From Acinetobacter piscicola (lineage in GTDB: Bacteria > Pseudomonadota > Gammaproteobacteria > Pseudomonadales > Moraxellaceae), in contig NZ_CP048659.1 in assembly GCF_015218165.1 (NCBI RefSeq), positions 3,472,001-3,536,000 on the forward strand: a DNA stretch of 64,000 bases, given 5' to 3'. How positions within the stretch are numbered: position 1 is the stretch's first letter; every line of letters starts with the position of its first letter. The notes under the pieces were generated by a model that did no database searches, was not told the origin of the DNA, and worked only from the letters and a program-made list of their open reading frames with translations. The position numbers were made by a program, and so were the translations under genes. Positions 1-8,360 of the stretch are shown one piece after another.

Positions 1-766
1 ATTCTTTTTTTAATTCATCTGCATTGTCAACTAAATACGCATGTTTCCCCATACGTTGTGCCAACTCACGTAAACGGTTAGAGTTGGATGAGTTTGGTGA
101 ACCCACCACAAGTACAACATCACATTGCTGTGCCAAATCTCGAACAGCATCTTGACGATTTTGTGTGGCATAACAAATGTCGTCTTTGCGTGGCCCTTGA
201 ATATTGGGGAATTTTCCACGCAATGCGTCAATTACTTTTGCTGTATCGTCAATGGATAAAGTCGTTTGAGTAACAAATGCAACTTTATTCGGATTTTCTA
301 CCTGTAGAGACTCAACGTCGTCTTCATCTTCAACCAGATAAATATGTCCACCATTTTTGGTGTCATATTGTCCCATTGTGCCTTCAACCTCAGGATGTCC
401 TTCATGACCAATCAGAATCGCTTCCGTACCTTCACGTGCGTACTTGGTCACTTCAATATGAACCTTGGTAACTAAGGGACAGGTTGCATCAAAGACTTTT
501 AAGCCACGGCGCTCAGCTTCTTGTTGTACAGCCTTAGATACCCCATGTGCACTAAAAATAACAATATTATTATCAGGGACTTCATCAAGCTCATCAACAA
601 AGATTGCGCCTCGCTGACGCAAGTCATCCACCACAAATTTGTTATGTACCACTTCATGACGGACATAAATCGGCGGGTTAAAACATTCAAGTGCACGATT
701 GACGATCGCAATTGCACGGTCTACACCTGCACAAAAACCACGTGGATTGGCCAATACAATTTTCAT
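1..766 (-). CDS. ispH: 4-hydroxy-3-methylbut-2-enyl diphosphate reductase (IspH), 3' end outside window
   Basis: Last enzyme of the MEP isoprenoid pathway, a cytosolic [4Fe-4S] enzyme that makes IPP and DMAPP. About 255 N-terminal residues are visible with no stop, and the gene runs off the left edge. The protein opens [19 protein letters not shown], the typical IspH start with the first cluster cysteine at residue 12. The remaining motifs follow in order: [26 protein letters not shown] (second Cys) and [11 protein letters not shown] near the edge. It is divergent from gmk, with about 130 bp between them. Family assignment is certain from these motifs. Confidence 0.97.
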   Translation of the reverse strand, partial: MKIVLANPRGFCAGVDRAIAIVNRALECFNPPIYVRHEVVHNKFVVDDLRQRGAIFVDELDEVPDNNIVIFSAHGVSKAVQQEAERRGLKVFDATCPLVTKVHIEVTKYAREGTEAILIGHEGHPEVEGTMGQYDTKNGGHIYLVEDEDDVESLQVENPNKVAFVTQTTLSIDDTAKVIDALRGKFPNIQGPRKDDICYATQNRQDAVRDLAQQCDVVLVVGSPNSSNSNRLRELAQRMGKHAYLVDNADELKKE

Positions 767-900
767 AACACCCTCAAGGCTCACTCAAAGTTTCAATAAA
801 ATTTATTCAGAAAATGACAAACAATATTCAAAAGCTATTTTGTTTGTGCGCACTCTACTCTAAAATAGAGAAGATATTTTATCATATCAGGAAAAATATC

Positions 901-1524
901 ATGTCGGGTCTATTGTTTGTCGTTTCTGCTGCATCAGGAACAGGCAAAACATCTCTCGTGAAAGCCCTGCTTGAGCGTGTAAGTAATTTGCACGTTTCTG
1001 TTTCTCACACTACACGTGGTCAACGTGTGGGTGAACTCGAAGGCGTTCATTACCATTTCACCAGTAAAGAAATTTTTCTTGAGCAGGTCAATCAAGGCGG
1101 TTTCATCGAATATGCTGAAGTTTTTGGTAATTATTATGGTACGTCTCAAGCGACTGTACGAGAACAATTGACCAAAGAACATGATGTTTTACTTGAAATT
1201 GATTGGCAAGGCGCTGAGCAAGTTCGTAAACTTTTTCCTGAATCAAAACAAATTTTTATTCTCCCTCCCACTCAATTTGATTTACGTCAACGCTTGTCAA
1301 ATCGTGGCACAGACTCGGTAGAAGTGATTGAGCATCGCTTAAGCTGCGCCGTAGAAGATATGCAACAATATGTCAATTTTGATTATATTATTATCAATGA
1401 TGACTTTAATAAAGCACTGCATGACCTTGAATCTGTGATCAATGCCAATCGCCTTAAACTCAGTCAACAAGCAAATCGTCATCAAGCTTTAATTGAGAAA
1501 TTAATTACACCTGAACCTAAATGA
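901..1524 (+). CDS. gmk: Guanylate kinase
   Basis: Phosphorylates GMP to GDP with ATP in the cytosol. The 207-residue protein starts MSGLLFVVSAASGTGKTSL, with the P-loop SGTGKT at about residues 12-17, followed by the GMP-binding stretch SHTTRGQRVGE and VLLEIDWQGAEQV. An in-frame upstream start at 814 would add 29 residues that do not resemble the family. The ATG at 901 follows an AGGAAAA ribosome site and gives the usual length. It is followed by rpoZ, as in many Gammaproteobacteria. Confidence 0.97.
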   Translation: MSGLLFVVSAASGTGKTSLVKALLERVSNLHVSVSHTTRGQRVGELEGVHYHFTSKEIFLEQVNQGGFIEYAEVFGNYYGTSQATVREQLTKEHDVLLEIDWQGAEQVRKLFPESKQIFILPPTQFDLRQRLSNRGTDSVEVIEHRLSCAVEDMQQYVNFDYIIINDDFNKALHDLESVINANRLKLSQQANRHQALIEKLITPEPK

Positions 1525-1608
1525 GTGTGTGATTAAACTTGAGTATAAAGTTAAAGCATTTTATACTTAACAGTCTATTTAAAAATTTACATTCATACGA
1601 GAACTCTT

Positions 1609-1890
1609 ATGGCACGCGTAACCGTTGAAGATTGTTTAGACCATGTAGACAACCGCTTTGAGCTTGTACTAGTGGCAAGCAAACGCGCGCGTCAATTGGC
1701 ACGTCAAGGCATTGAACCAACTTTAGAGTGGGACAATGACAAACCGACTGTTGTTGCTTTACGTGAAATTGCAGCAGGACATGTAACCAAAGACATTTTG
1801 AAACAACGTGATCAAGACTATCAAACCTCAAGTCTTGACCTTGCACTTTCAGTGAATAACTTAAACTTAGAAGGCTTTTCTTTCCAATAA
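1609..1890 (+). CDS. rpoZ: DNA-directed RNA polymerase omega subunit
   Basis: Small RNA polymerase subunit that helps assemble and stabilise the core enzyme and contributes to ppGpp binding in proteobacteria. It has 93 residues, with the family opening [20 protein letters not shown] followed by ASKRARQLA. The gene follows gmk by 84 bp and is closed by a clear hairpin terminator. spoT comes next on the same strand, as in many relatives. Confidence 0.97.
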   Translation: MARVTVEDCLDHVDNRFELVLVASKRARQLARQGIEPTLEWDNDKPTVVALREIAAGHVTKDILKQRDQDYQTSSLDLALSVNNLNLEGFSFQ

Positions 1891-1902
1891 GTTGAGCTTT
1901 CT

Positions 1903-1932
1903 AAAAAAGCCTAGTATTTACTAGGCTTTTTT
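1903..1932 (+). terminator. Intrinsic terminator after rpoZ
   Basis: Stem AAAAAAGCCTAGTA / TACTAGGCTTTTTT with a T run, 12 nt after the rpoZ stop codon. Confidence 0.85.
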
Positions 1933-2090
1933 ATTGCAATTTATTTAGATAAGTAATCGACAAAATTCAAAATATTTGTTAAAAAAAATAAAGGTTTTTA
2001 TTTTTTAAAATTGACAACTCATTCAATATGCTTTTCATTAAAGCATTGACGAAATATCCCTTGATTTTGTAATACGGAAATAGGTGTTCT

Positions 2091-4193
2091 ATGCCAGGCC
2101 AAGTGGTCAGCCAAGCCAAGCAACAGCTCAATATTATTATCGACGCTTATTTAAAACCAAGCGAAGTCGAGCAAGTGCTTACGGCATGCGATTATGCAGA
2201 CATCGCACATGATGGTGTGACTCGCAAAAGTGGTGAACCCTATATTCTTCATCCGATTGCGGTCAGTTGTATTTTGGCACACATGCGCATGGATGCAGAG
2301 ACATTAATGGCAGCACTCTTACATGACGTCATTGAAGATACAGATTTTAGCAAAGAGGATATTGCAGAAAAATTTGGTCGTGTTGTTGCTGAACTCGTAG
2401 ATGGTGTGACCAAACTCAGCCATTCAAGTGATAAAGAATACAATAAAGCAGCTTCTTTCCGAAAAATATTGCAAGCCACCTTACAAGACCCACGTGTCAT
2501 TATTATTAAATTAGCAGACCGTTATCATAATATGACGACGTTAGGTTCATTACGCCCAGATAAACGTGCACGTATTGCTCAAGAAACTTTTGATGTATTT
2601 GTACCCATGGCACGTCTTGTTGGTATGAATGAGATGGCGGATAACTTAGAACATTTGTGTTATCAAAATCTTGATCTTGACATGTATAATGATGTGCAAG
2701 CATCACTCCTTACAACTAAGCCTGAACGCTGTAAATATCAAACCACATGGGAACAAAATCTAGCAGACTTATTGCATACCTATAGCATTCAAGGTCGGAT
2801 CAAAAAGAAAAATAATAATATTGAATTACTTCGTCACTTTGTTAAAAATGAAATTGATTTACAAGAACTAACACATAGTCATGCCTTTGAAATTATTTTA
2901 CAAAGTATTGCCGATTGTGACCGCTTGGTTGAAGCATTACGTGAAAATTTCCAAGTATTACATTACGAAGATCATATTCGTTATCCACTCCCAGGTGGAA
3001 ATCAGTCGTTAATGCTACGCTTAAAAGGTGAAAAAACCACCTTATCACTGACCATTCAAACGGAGCTCATGCGTAAAGCTGCACGTTTCGGCGTGGTATT
3101 AGGCGAAAATGCACCGCAAGCGTGTCGTTCAGCCATTCAAGCTTCCATGAAAAATTTAAATATTTTGGTGGATGGGGATTGTGCCAAAACAACCTTTAAT
3201 GACTTATTAGATTATTTACATCAAGAAAAAATTTGGGTCTATACACCCCATGGTCAATTGCATGAACTACCACAAGGTGCAACAGCAGTGGATTTCGCCT
3301 ATTCTGCCAGTTTGTTTTTAGGCAACCATGCCGTAGGTGCAAAAATTAATGGTGAGATTAAACCGCTTTCTACACCACTACAAAGCGGTCAAGTCATTGA
3401 AGTCATCACCGATGTATTAGCAACACCTAATCCAGATTGGCTTAGTTTTATCAATACACAAAAAGCACGCCGTGCAATTCAACATATTTTAAAAGATCAG
3501 GATATTGAAGAACAACGTCTTGTCGGTCAGCAAGCACTAAATCGCGCATTAAAACTATTTAATCTTTCTGTTAAAGATCTCGCTGAGTCTGATTGGATCG
3601 ATTTATTACAATGGCGACATGTCAGTAGTAAAGAAGCCCTATATGAGCAAATCGCAGTGGGCGACTTACTACCACAACTGGTGGCCAACCATCTCTTTGC
3701 CCAAGATCAAGAAGATAACGCCGCGTCTGAGCGCCTCATTCAAGGCACGGAAGGTGTCGATGTTAAATATGCACATTGCTGCAATCCTGTACTCGGCGAC
3801 CCAATTCAAGGGCATATTTCACGCCGTGGTTTGATTGTGCATCGTTCACGTTGTCATAACCTACTGCACGAGCAACATTTACATCCTGAAAATATCATGC
3901 CATTGCACTGGAACTCTGAAACCGAAGATGACATCAACTTTAGTGCTTATTTAAGTATAGATTTAATTTTAAATGACGAACAAATTTCAGAATTGATTTA
4001 TTTATGTCGAAAACTCAAAACTGGCGTTGAATCTGTACAAAGTCGAGATGAAAAAACTTTTGTCAATATTGTTGTTAAAGACCGCAAACAAATTGCACAA
4101 ATTATTCGTGAAATTCGAATGTTGTTTGGCTTCCCACGGGTCACACGTTTAGCCATGCCGCTCGCAAGCCCACAAGTTTCTAAAGCGTGTTAA
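2091..4193 (+). CDS. spoT: SpoT, (p)ppGpp hydrolase with degenerate synthetase domain
   Basis: RelA/SpoT-family protein of 700 residues controlling the stringent alarmone. The N-terminal HD hydrolase domain looks intact: ILHP with His54, LLHDVIEDTD with His78-Asp79, and LADRYHN around 141-147. The synthetase region (about 200-350) is eroded. The usual GYQSLHT is replaced by GNQSLML, and the usual (E/Q)IQIRT by TIQTEL. A TGS domain follows at about 380-440, then a Cys/His-containing region with CCNPVLGDPI near 563, and an ACT domain at about 618-700. I infer a hydrolase-only enzyme. Published work on Acinetobacter SpoT, as I recall it, describes exactly that. Confidence 0.95.
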   Translation: MPGQVVSQAKQQLNIIIDAYLKPSEVEQVLTACDYADIAHDGVTRKSGEPYILHPIAVSCILAHMRMDAETLMAALLHDVIEDTDFSKEDIAEKFGRVVAELVDGVTKLSHSSDKEYNKAASFRKILQATLQDPRVIIIKLADRYHNMTTLGSLRPDKRARIAQETFDVFVPMARLVGMNEMADNLEHLCYQNLDLDMYNDVQASLLTTKPERCKYQTTWEQNLADLLHTYSIQGRIKKKNNNIELLRHFVKNEIDLQELTHSHAFEIILQSIADCDRLVEALRENFQVLHYEDHIRYPLPGGNQSLMLRLKGEKTTLSLTIQTELMRKAARFGVVLGENAPQACRSAIQASMKNLNILVDGDCAKTTFNDLLDYLHQEKIWVYTPHGQLHELPQGATAVDFAYSASLFLGNHAVGAKINGEIKPLSTPLQSGQVIEVITDVLATPNPDWLSFINTQKARRAIQHILKDQDIEEQRLVGQQALNRALKLFNLSVKDLAESDWIDLLQWRHVSSKEALYEQIAVGDLLPQLVANHLFAQDQEDNAASERLIQGTEGVDVKYAHCCNPVLGDPIQGHISRRGLIVHRSRCHNLLHEQHLHPENIMPLHWNSETEDDINFSAYLSIDLILNDEQISELIYLCRKLKTGVESVQSRDEKTFVNIVVKDRKQIAQIIREIRMLFGFPRVTRLAMPLASPQVSKAC

Positions 4194-4269
4194 TCAGATA
4201 AACCGATATACCTTTCGAGAATATCATTCATCCGATATGATGGATTGAATTGAAAAATAGGAGAAATTG

Positions 4270-4653
4270 ATGTCCCGCCAAGTGATTCATACTGAAAATG
4301 CCCCTGCTGCGATCGGTACTTACTCTCAAGCCATTCTTGTTGGCAACACACTTTATCTCTCAGGTCAAATTGGTTTAGATCCATACAGCATGGAACTCGT
4401 AGAAGGTATTGAAGCGCAAATTCGCCGTGTATTTGATAACTTAAAAGCTGTTTGTGAAGCTGCGGGCGGTTCTCTTGCAGACATCGCAAAACTCAATATT
4501 TTCTTAACTGATTTGTCTCATTTCCAATTGGTCAATCAAATTATGGGTGAATATTTTGCACAACCTTATCCAGCACGTGCTGCACTCGGTGTTGCAAGCC
4601 TGCCTAAAAATGCTTTGGTTGAGATGGACGGCATTGTGATTATTGAAAAATAA
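4270..4653 (+). CDS. ridA: RidA family enamine/imine deaminase
   Basis: Hydrolyses reactive 2-aminoacrylate and related enamines formed by PLP enzymes. The 127-residue protein contains the family segments [16 protein letters not shown] and [16 protein letters not shown]; the last includes the substrate-binding arginine. A TTG codon precedes the chosen ATG, but AGGAG lies 6 nt before the ATG, which decides the start. The native terminator at 5483-5512 has been pushed away by an IS insertion. Confidence 0.93.
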   Translation: MSRQVIHTENAPAAIGTYSQAILVGNTLYLSGQIGLDPYSMELVEGIEAQIRRVFDNLKAVCEAAGGSLADIAKLNIFLTDLSHFQLVNQIMGEYFAQPYPARAALGVASLPKNALVEMDGIVIIEK

Positions 4654-4680
4654 TTTATAGAAATATCAAAAATTTAAATT

Positions 4681-4688
4681 CAAATTAA
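4681..4688. repeat. Left copy of 8-bp IS target-site duplication
   Basis: CAAATTAA immediately before the IS left end, matching 5477-5484 exactly. Confidence 0.9.
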
Positions 4689-4713
4689 GGTGGTGTTTCA
4701 AAAAGTATGCTGA
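4689..4713 (+). repeat. IS left terminal inverted repeat (25 bp)
   Basis: Perfect inverse of 5452-5476. Confidence 0.92.
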
Positions 4714-4747
4714 AACAAAGCAGGTTGAATTTTGATAAAATAGAGAA

Positions 4748-5449
4748 ATGCGAATAACTCTAGAAATCAAATGTCCAACCTGCCTCAGTGACAGTATAAA
4801 GAAAAATGGCATCAAAGTAGATGGGAAACAAAACTATCAGTGCAAAGACTGTAAACGTCAGTTTATTGGTGACCATGCTCTGAGCTATCTAGGATGTCAT
4901 TCAGGCATTACTCGAAAAATATTACAGTTGATGGTCAGAGGTAGTGGTATACGAGATATCGCTGAAGTTGAGCGAATCAGTATCGGTAAAGTTTTACGTA
5001 CTTTAACCGAATCGACCTACCAAATTCAGCCTAAACAAAGTCATTATGAGTCTCTTGAAGTTGATGAGTTTTGGACTTTTGTGGGAAATAAAAATAATAA
5101 ACAATGGCTTATTTACGCCTACCATCGAGAAACAGGTGAGATTGTTGCTTATGTTTGGGGTAAAAGAGACTTAGCTACAGTTCAACGATTGAAGGCAAAG
5201 CTTAAACAATTAGGTATTCACTACACCCGAATTGCAAGTGATCATTGGGACAGTTTCATAACTGCTTTTAAAAACTGCAAGCAAAGTATTGGTAAATTTT
5301 TTACTGTAGGTATTGAAGGTAATAATTGCAAAATAAGGCATCGAATTAGGCGCGGTTTTAGAAGGAGTTGTAATTTTTCAAAAAAGATTGAAAACCATTT
5401 TAAAGCTTTCGACTTAACCTTTTTTTACATCAATAATGGCTTCATTTAA
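4748..5449 (+). CDS. IS1-family transposase (single-frame)
   Basis: DDE-type transposase of 233 residues. The N-terminus has a zinc-finger-like pattern, CPTC at residues 10-13 then CKDC, followed by a helix-turn-helix-like region. The catalytic acidic residues appear in LEVDEFWTF and ASDHWDSF, and in IEGNNCKIRHRIRR with the IS1-type E...N...R pattern. Classical IS1 makes this protein by fusing two frames through -1 frameshifting. Here the whole protein is in one frame, as in some other members of the family. Confidence 0.93.
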   Translation: MRITLEIKCPTCLSDSIKKNGIKVDGKQNYQCKDCKRQFIGDHALSYLGCHSGITRKILQLMVRGSGIRDIAEVERISIGKVLRTLTESTYQIQPKQSHYESLEVDEFWTFVGNKNNKQWLIYAYHRETGEIVAYVWGKRDLATVQRLKAKLKQLGIHYTRIASDHWDSFITAFKNCKQSIGKFFTVGIEGNNCKIRHRIRRGFRRSCNFSKKIENHFKAFDLTFFYINNGFI

Positions 5450-5451
5450 TG

Positions 5452-5476
5452 TCAGCATACTTTTTGAAACACCACC
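5452..5476 (-). repeat. IS right terminal inverted repeat (25 bp)
   Basis: Perfect inverse of 4689-4713. Confidence 0.92.
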
Positions 5477-5484
5477 CAAATTAA
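5477..5484. repeat. Right copy of 8-bp IS target-site duplication
   Basis: CAAATTAA, identical to 4681-4688. Confidence 0.9.
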
Positions 5485-5512
5485 AATACCACCGATCAAG
5501 TGGTATTTTTTT
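5483..5512 (+). terminator. Intrinsic terminator originally of ridA
   Basis: Stem AATACCAC / GTGGTATT followed by a T run. Without the IS it would lie about 30-60 nt after ridA. It now lies just beyond the IS right end. Confidence 0.75.
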
Positions 5513-5567
5513 ATCCAAAAACTCAATGAACAAAATATCGATATTTAAATGAATTTCATTGACAAAC

Positions 5568-5596
5568 GATAATAATTATCAATAATATCAATTATC
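5568..5596. promoter_or_regulatory. Probable Fur box(es) upstream of bfd
   Basis: GATAATAATTATC followed by AATAATATC and AATTATC resembles overlapping copies of the Fur consensus GATAATGATAATCATTATC. It lies 26 nt before the bfd start, so iron-loaded Fur would repress bfd, as expected for this gene. Motif seen directly; function inferred. Confidence 0.65.
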
Positions 5597-5621
5597 GCAT
5601 TTAAACCTGTGGTTGATTCTC

Positions 5622-5816
5622 ATGTACGTTTGCTTATGTCGTGGTATTACCGATCAAGATATTAAAGATGCCATGGCAAATGGTGCTGAAAGCTATCGTG
5701 AAGTTCGTGAATTATTGGACTTAGGGACATGCTGTGGGCGTTGTGCACCTGAAGCAAAAAGTATTATTAATGAAGAATTAGCCTTAATTGCTGCACGAAT
5801 TTCTGTCGCTGCTTAA
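5622..5816 (+). CDS. bfd: Bacterioferritin-associated ferredoxin
   Basis: Small [2Fe-2S] protein that reduces ferric iron stored in bacterioferritin so that it can be released. The 64-residue protein opens MYVCLCRGITDQ and has the family cysteines at 4, 6, 38 and 41, with one extra Cys at 37. An in-frame TTG lies 9 nt upstream, but the ATG gives the family N-terminus. It sits behind Fur-like operators and immediately before a bacterioferritin gene, a standard functional pairing. Confidence 0.94.
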   Translation: MYVCLCRGITDQDIKDAMANGAESYREVRELLDLGTCCGRCAPEAKSIINEELALIAARISVAA

Positions 5817-5881
5817 CCGCTTTTTTGATATTTAAATAACCATAATAATCCCTCTATGATCAGTCATGATCATCTTCCTCC

Positions 5882-5911
5882 CCCGCTTCGACTCAAAGCG
5901 GGTTTCTTTTT
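5882..5911 (+). terminator. Intrinsic terminator after bfd
   Basis: Stem CCCGCTT / AAGCGGG with 7-nt loop and T-rich tail. The rest of the 303-bp bfd-bfr gap (5817-6119) is AT-rich leader in which I see no further gene. Confidence 0.8.
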
Positions 5912-6119
5912 AATTCTTTTTGATCTTATTTTAAATACAAACCCAATCATTTTTATGACCCTTAAGCCTGAGTGAAATCTTCATCTTCCATGATTTTGAT
6001 TGCGATTTTCATTTGCTGTTCTATAAAGAGCTCGAAACTGTGTGCAATTTTGATTACTATAAAACAATGGATTGCCTTAAAAATATTTTGAGGCACAGAT
6101 TTAAAATGGAGCATTCACC

Positions 6120-6584
6120 ATGAAAGGCAATCGTGACGTTATCAATCAACTGAATCAAGTGCTTTATCACCATTTAACCGCAATTAACCAATACTTTTTA
6201 CATTCACGTATGTTTAATGATTGGGGCATTGAGCAATTAGGTTCAGCAGAATATAAAGAATCTATTCGCCAAATGAAACATGCAGACAAAGTCATTGAAC
6301 GCATTTTATTTTTGGAAGGTTTACCTAATTTGCAACATTTGGGTAAATTGTACATCGGGCAACATACACTAGAAGTACTGAATTGCGACATTCGCAAAGT
6401 CAAAGAAAATATTCAAGCACTACAAAAAACTGTCGCGCTTGCTGAAGAACATCTTGACTATGTGACACGTGATTTAGTCCAAGAAATTCTAGAGAAAGAA
6501 GAAGAATATTGGGATTGGCTGACCACCCAAATTGATCTCAGCGACAATGTGGGTATCGAAAATTATATTCAAAGCCAACTCTAA
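6120..6584 (+). CDS. bfr: Bacterioferritin subunit with degraded ferroxidase centre, haem Met retained
   Basis: Iron-storage 24-mer subunit of 154 residues, alignable end to end with E. coli Bfr. The haem ligand Met52 is present (RQMKHAD). Of the six ferroxidase ligands, His54 and Glu127 remain. Glu18 is His, Glu51 is Gln, Glu94 is Val and His130 is Tyr by direct residue counting. I infer a haem-binding, ferroxidase-poor subunit that co-assembles with another Bfr encoded elsewhere, as in two-subunit bacterioferritins. An alternative is a homopolymer that depends on other oxidation sites. Confidence 0.9.
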   Translation: MKGNRDVINQLNQVLYHHLTAINQYFLHSRMFNDWGIEQLGSAEYKESIRQMKHADKVIERILFLEGLPNLQHLGKLYIGQHTLEVLNCDIRKVKENIQALQKTVALAEEHLDYVTRDLVQEILEKEEEYWDWLTTQIDLSDNVGIENYIQSQL

Positions 6585-6597
6585 GCATGAGCTAAAT

Positions 6598-6631
6598 AAA
6601 AAAACCCTTTGTAGATACAAAGGGTTTTTTT
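6598..6631. terminator. Bidirectional terminator between bfr and pglL
   Basis: Stem AAACCCTTTGTA / TACAAAGGGTTT with A and T runs on either side. It serves bfr (+) and the convergent gene at 6636 (-). Confidence 0.85.
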
Positions 6632-6635
6632 ATGA

Positions 6636-8276
6636 CTATTTTTCAGCTTTTGGCAATAAATCCTGATAACTGTGATTATCTCGATGCAATTGAGCCAAAA
6701 TCCAAAGTTGATGTTCTGCTTCAGCTTTTTTACCATTAAATGCAAGGATTTGTGCATATTTTAATAGGTCATATTTAGAAGCCAGATTTGCCACCATACG
6801 ATCAATGTGTTGCAACTGCTCATCCGACATTTTGGTCAATGGATCTAAACCAATCCACCAGACCCGCTCCTCAAACTGTGATAACAACCAAATCGGTTGA
6901 TCCATCACGGTTTGCTGTGCAGCTGTCAGGGGCTTTTTAAGATTGATAAATACGCTCTGCTGACGATATAACAGATAATCCCGATACACTACAGCACATA
7001 AGGAAAGACCGATTAATACTAAACTCAGCGTAACGGCAGGTTTTAAATTTTTACTTGGTAAATATGGATATTGTGCTTGAATAATGCCCAACAAAAAGCC
7101 CATTGGTAATAAGAAATAAGCATAATGAATCGGATACTCCAACAAAGCATGGATCAAAATCGCACAAACCATGAGTGTTGCTGTCAAAGAAATCGGATCT
7201 TTAATGCCTTTATTGAGCCAATACAACCAACCGACAACATATAAAATAATCACAGCACCTAAGGGAATGCCATTCCAAATCAACAAGTCTAAAATGACAT
7301 TATGCGCTGTCTTATACCATTCATGTGACGGATAAAGATCAAATGCAGCAATCTGTGCCATGCCTGTTTGATTCCAACCATAACCCAACCAAGGCTGTTG
7401 CTGAATTGCCACCCACGCTTGTGACCACATATCAAGTCGTAAATAACCTGAAGATGCACGCTCGACAGCAGTTGCAGTATCCACAACTGTTTGCTGTGAA
7501 ACAGTACTGATTAAAGCATTGAAATAAGGCAATAAACCAATTGCAGCAACAAAGATGCCTACCCAAAGCAATAATTTTGCAAAACTGAAACGTTTTGGCT
7601 GATTAAATTGTTTAATTGCTAAATAAATAAGAACAAATAAACACACTACCCAAGAGGTACGAGACTGTGTTAACGCAATCGTAAAGACTAAAATCAACGC
7701 AGATGGAATCAAAACGATATTTGAAATCAAGCGCTTTTCATAAAAATATAAACATGCGAAAACCCCCATCGTTAAAAAAGTCGCTAAGTTATTGGGCTGT
7801 GCAAAGTTGGCATAAGGACGGTTTCCTTTAAGGAAATTCATCAATGGCGCAAAATATGAATTAATACCTAACCACTGACAAATTGCGATTACACTTGAAA
7901 GGAGCGCTACAATTAAAATCACAATACTCAACGCTGTAAATGTTTTTTCTCGATGAAACTTGTCTAGTGATAAGTTATAGCCAACAACAATCATCAGCCA
8001 AAACATCAATAGATATGCTGTACATAGCAAAGCATTACTAAAATACAGAATGTGCCCAAAGCCATACTGCAACATCGGGATGCATAAAATCGGAAGTGCC
8101 AAAAGCTGTGGCTTTGGAATTTTTAGATCTTTTTTCAAAAACATACACAGTAATGTGATGCCTGATAAAAAAGTCAAAACTTCACTACCAAAAGTTGTCC
8201 ATGGCAGTTTATGAAAAGGCAAGAGATATGCCAGTGCTAAAAATATTGCGGAGAATATAGGTAAAATTGCTTTCAT
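6636..8276 (-). CDS. pglL: PglL-like O-oligosaccharyltransferase / O-antigen ligase family membrane protein
   Basis: Polytopic inner-membrane protein of 546 residues with about a dozen hydrophobic segments. The central Wzy_C-type region has LTQSRTSWVV followed by periplasmic-loop motifs YGWNQTG and the catalytic-type H-N stretch YKTAHNVILDLLIWNG. The C-terminus (about 430-546) is soluble, as in PglL enzymes. Such enzymes transfer lipid-linked glycans to periplasmic proteins. Acinetobacter carries a general PglL next to a pilin-specific one at the pilin locus, which fits this neighbourhood. An O-antigen ligase role cannot be excluded from sequence alone. Confidence 0.85.
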   Translation of the reverse strand: MKAILPIFSAIFLALAYLLPFHKLPWTTFGSEVLTFLSGITLLCMFLKKDLKIPKPQLLALPILCIPMLQYGFGHILYFSNALLCTAYLLMFWLMIVVGYNLSLDKFHREKTFTALSIVILIVALLSSVIAICQWLGINSYFAPLMNFLKGNRPYANFAQPNNLATFLTMGVFACLYFYEKRLISNIVLIPSALILVFTIALTQSRTSWVVCLFVLIYLAIKQFNQPKRFSFAKLLLWVGIFVAAIGLLPYFNALISTVSQQTVVDTATAVERASSGYLRLDMWSQAWVAIQQQPWLGYGWNQTGMAQIAAFDLYPSHEWYKTAHNVILDLLIWNGIPLGAVIILYVVGWLYWLNKGIKDPISLTATLMVCAILIHALLEYPIHYAYFLLPMGFLLGIIQAQYPYLPSKNLKPAVTLSLVLIGLSLCAVVYRDYLLYRQQSVFINLKKPLTAAQQTVMDQPIWLLSQFEERVWWIGLDPLTKMSDEQLQHIDRMVANLASKYDLLKYAQILAFNGKKAEAEHQLWILAQLHRDNHSYQDLLPKAEK

Positions 8277-8288
8277 TGAACAATGCGC

Positions 8289-8325
8289 AAAAAAAAACTG
8301 AGTGAATTATACACTCAGTTTTTCA
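8289..8325 (-). terminator. Terminator after tfpO-like gene
   Basis: Stem AACTGAGTG / CACTCAGTT with an A run on the + strand (T run on the transcribed - strand), between the two oligosaccharyltransferase genes. pglL may therefore have its own promoter. Confidence 0.7.
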
Positions 8326-8360
8326 TTAATCTTTAGGTATTCGAGTCGAGCTGAACTAAA

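Larger units (their letters stand above)
4689..5476 (+). mobile_element. IS1-family insertion sequence, intact
   Basis: A 788-bp element. The terminal inverted repeats at 4689-4713 and 5452-5476 are 25 bp long and match perfectly, beginning GGTGGTGTTTCAAAAAG. It is flanked by identical 8-bp duplications CAAATTAA. It holds one uninterrupted transposase gene. The perfect ends and duplication point to a recent insertion, between ridA and the ridA terminator. Confidence 0.93.
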
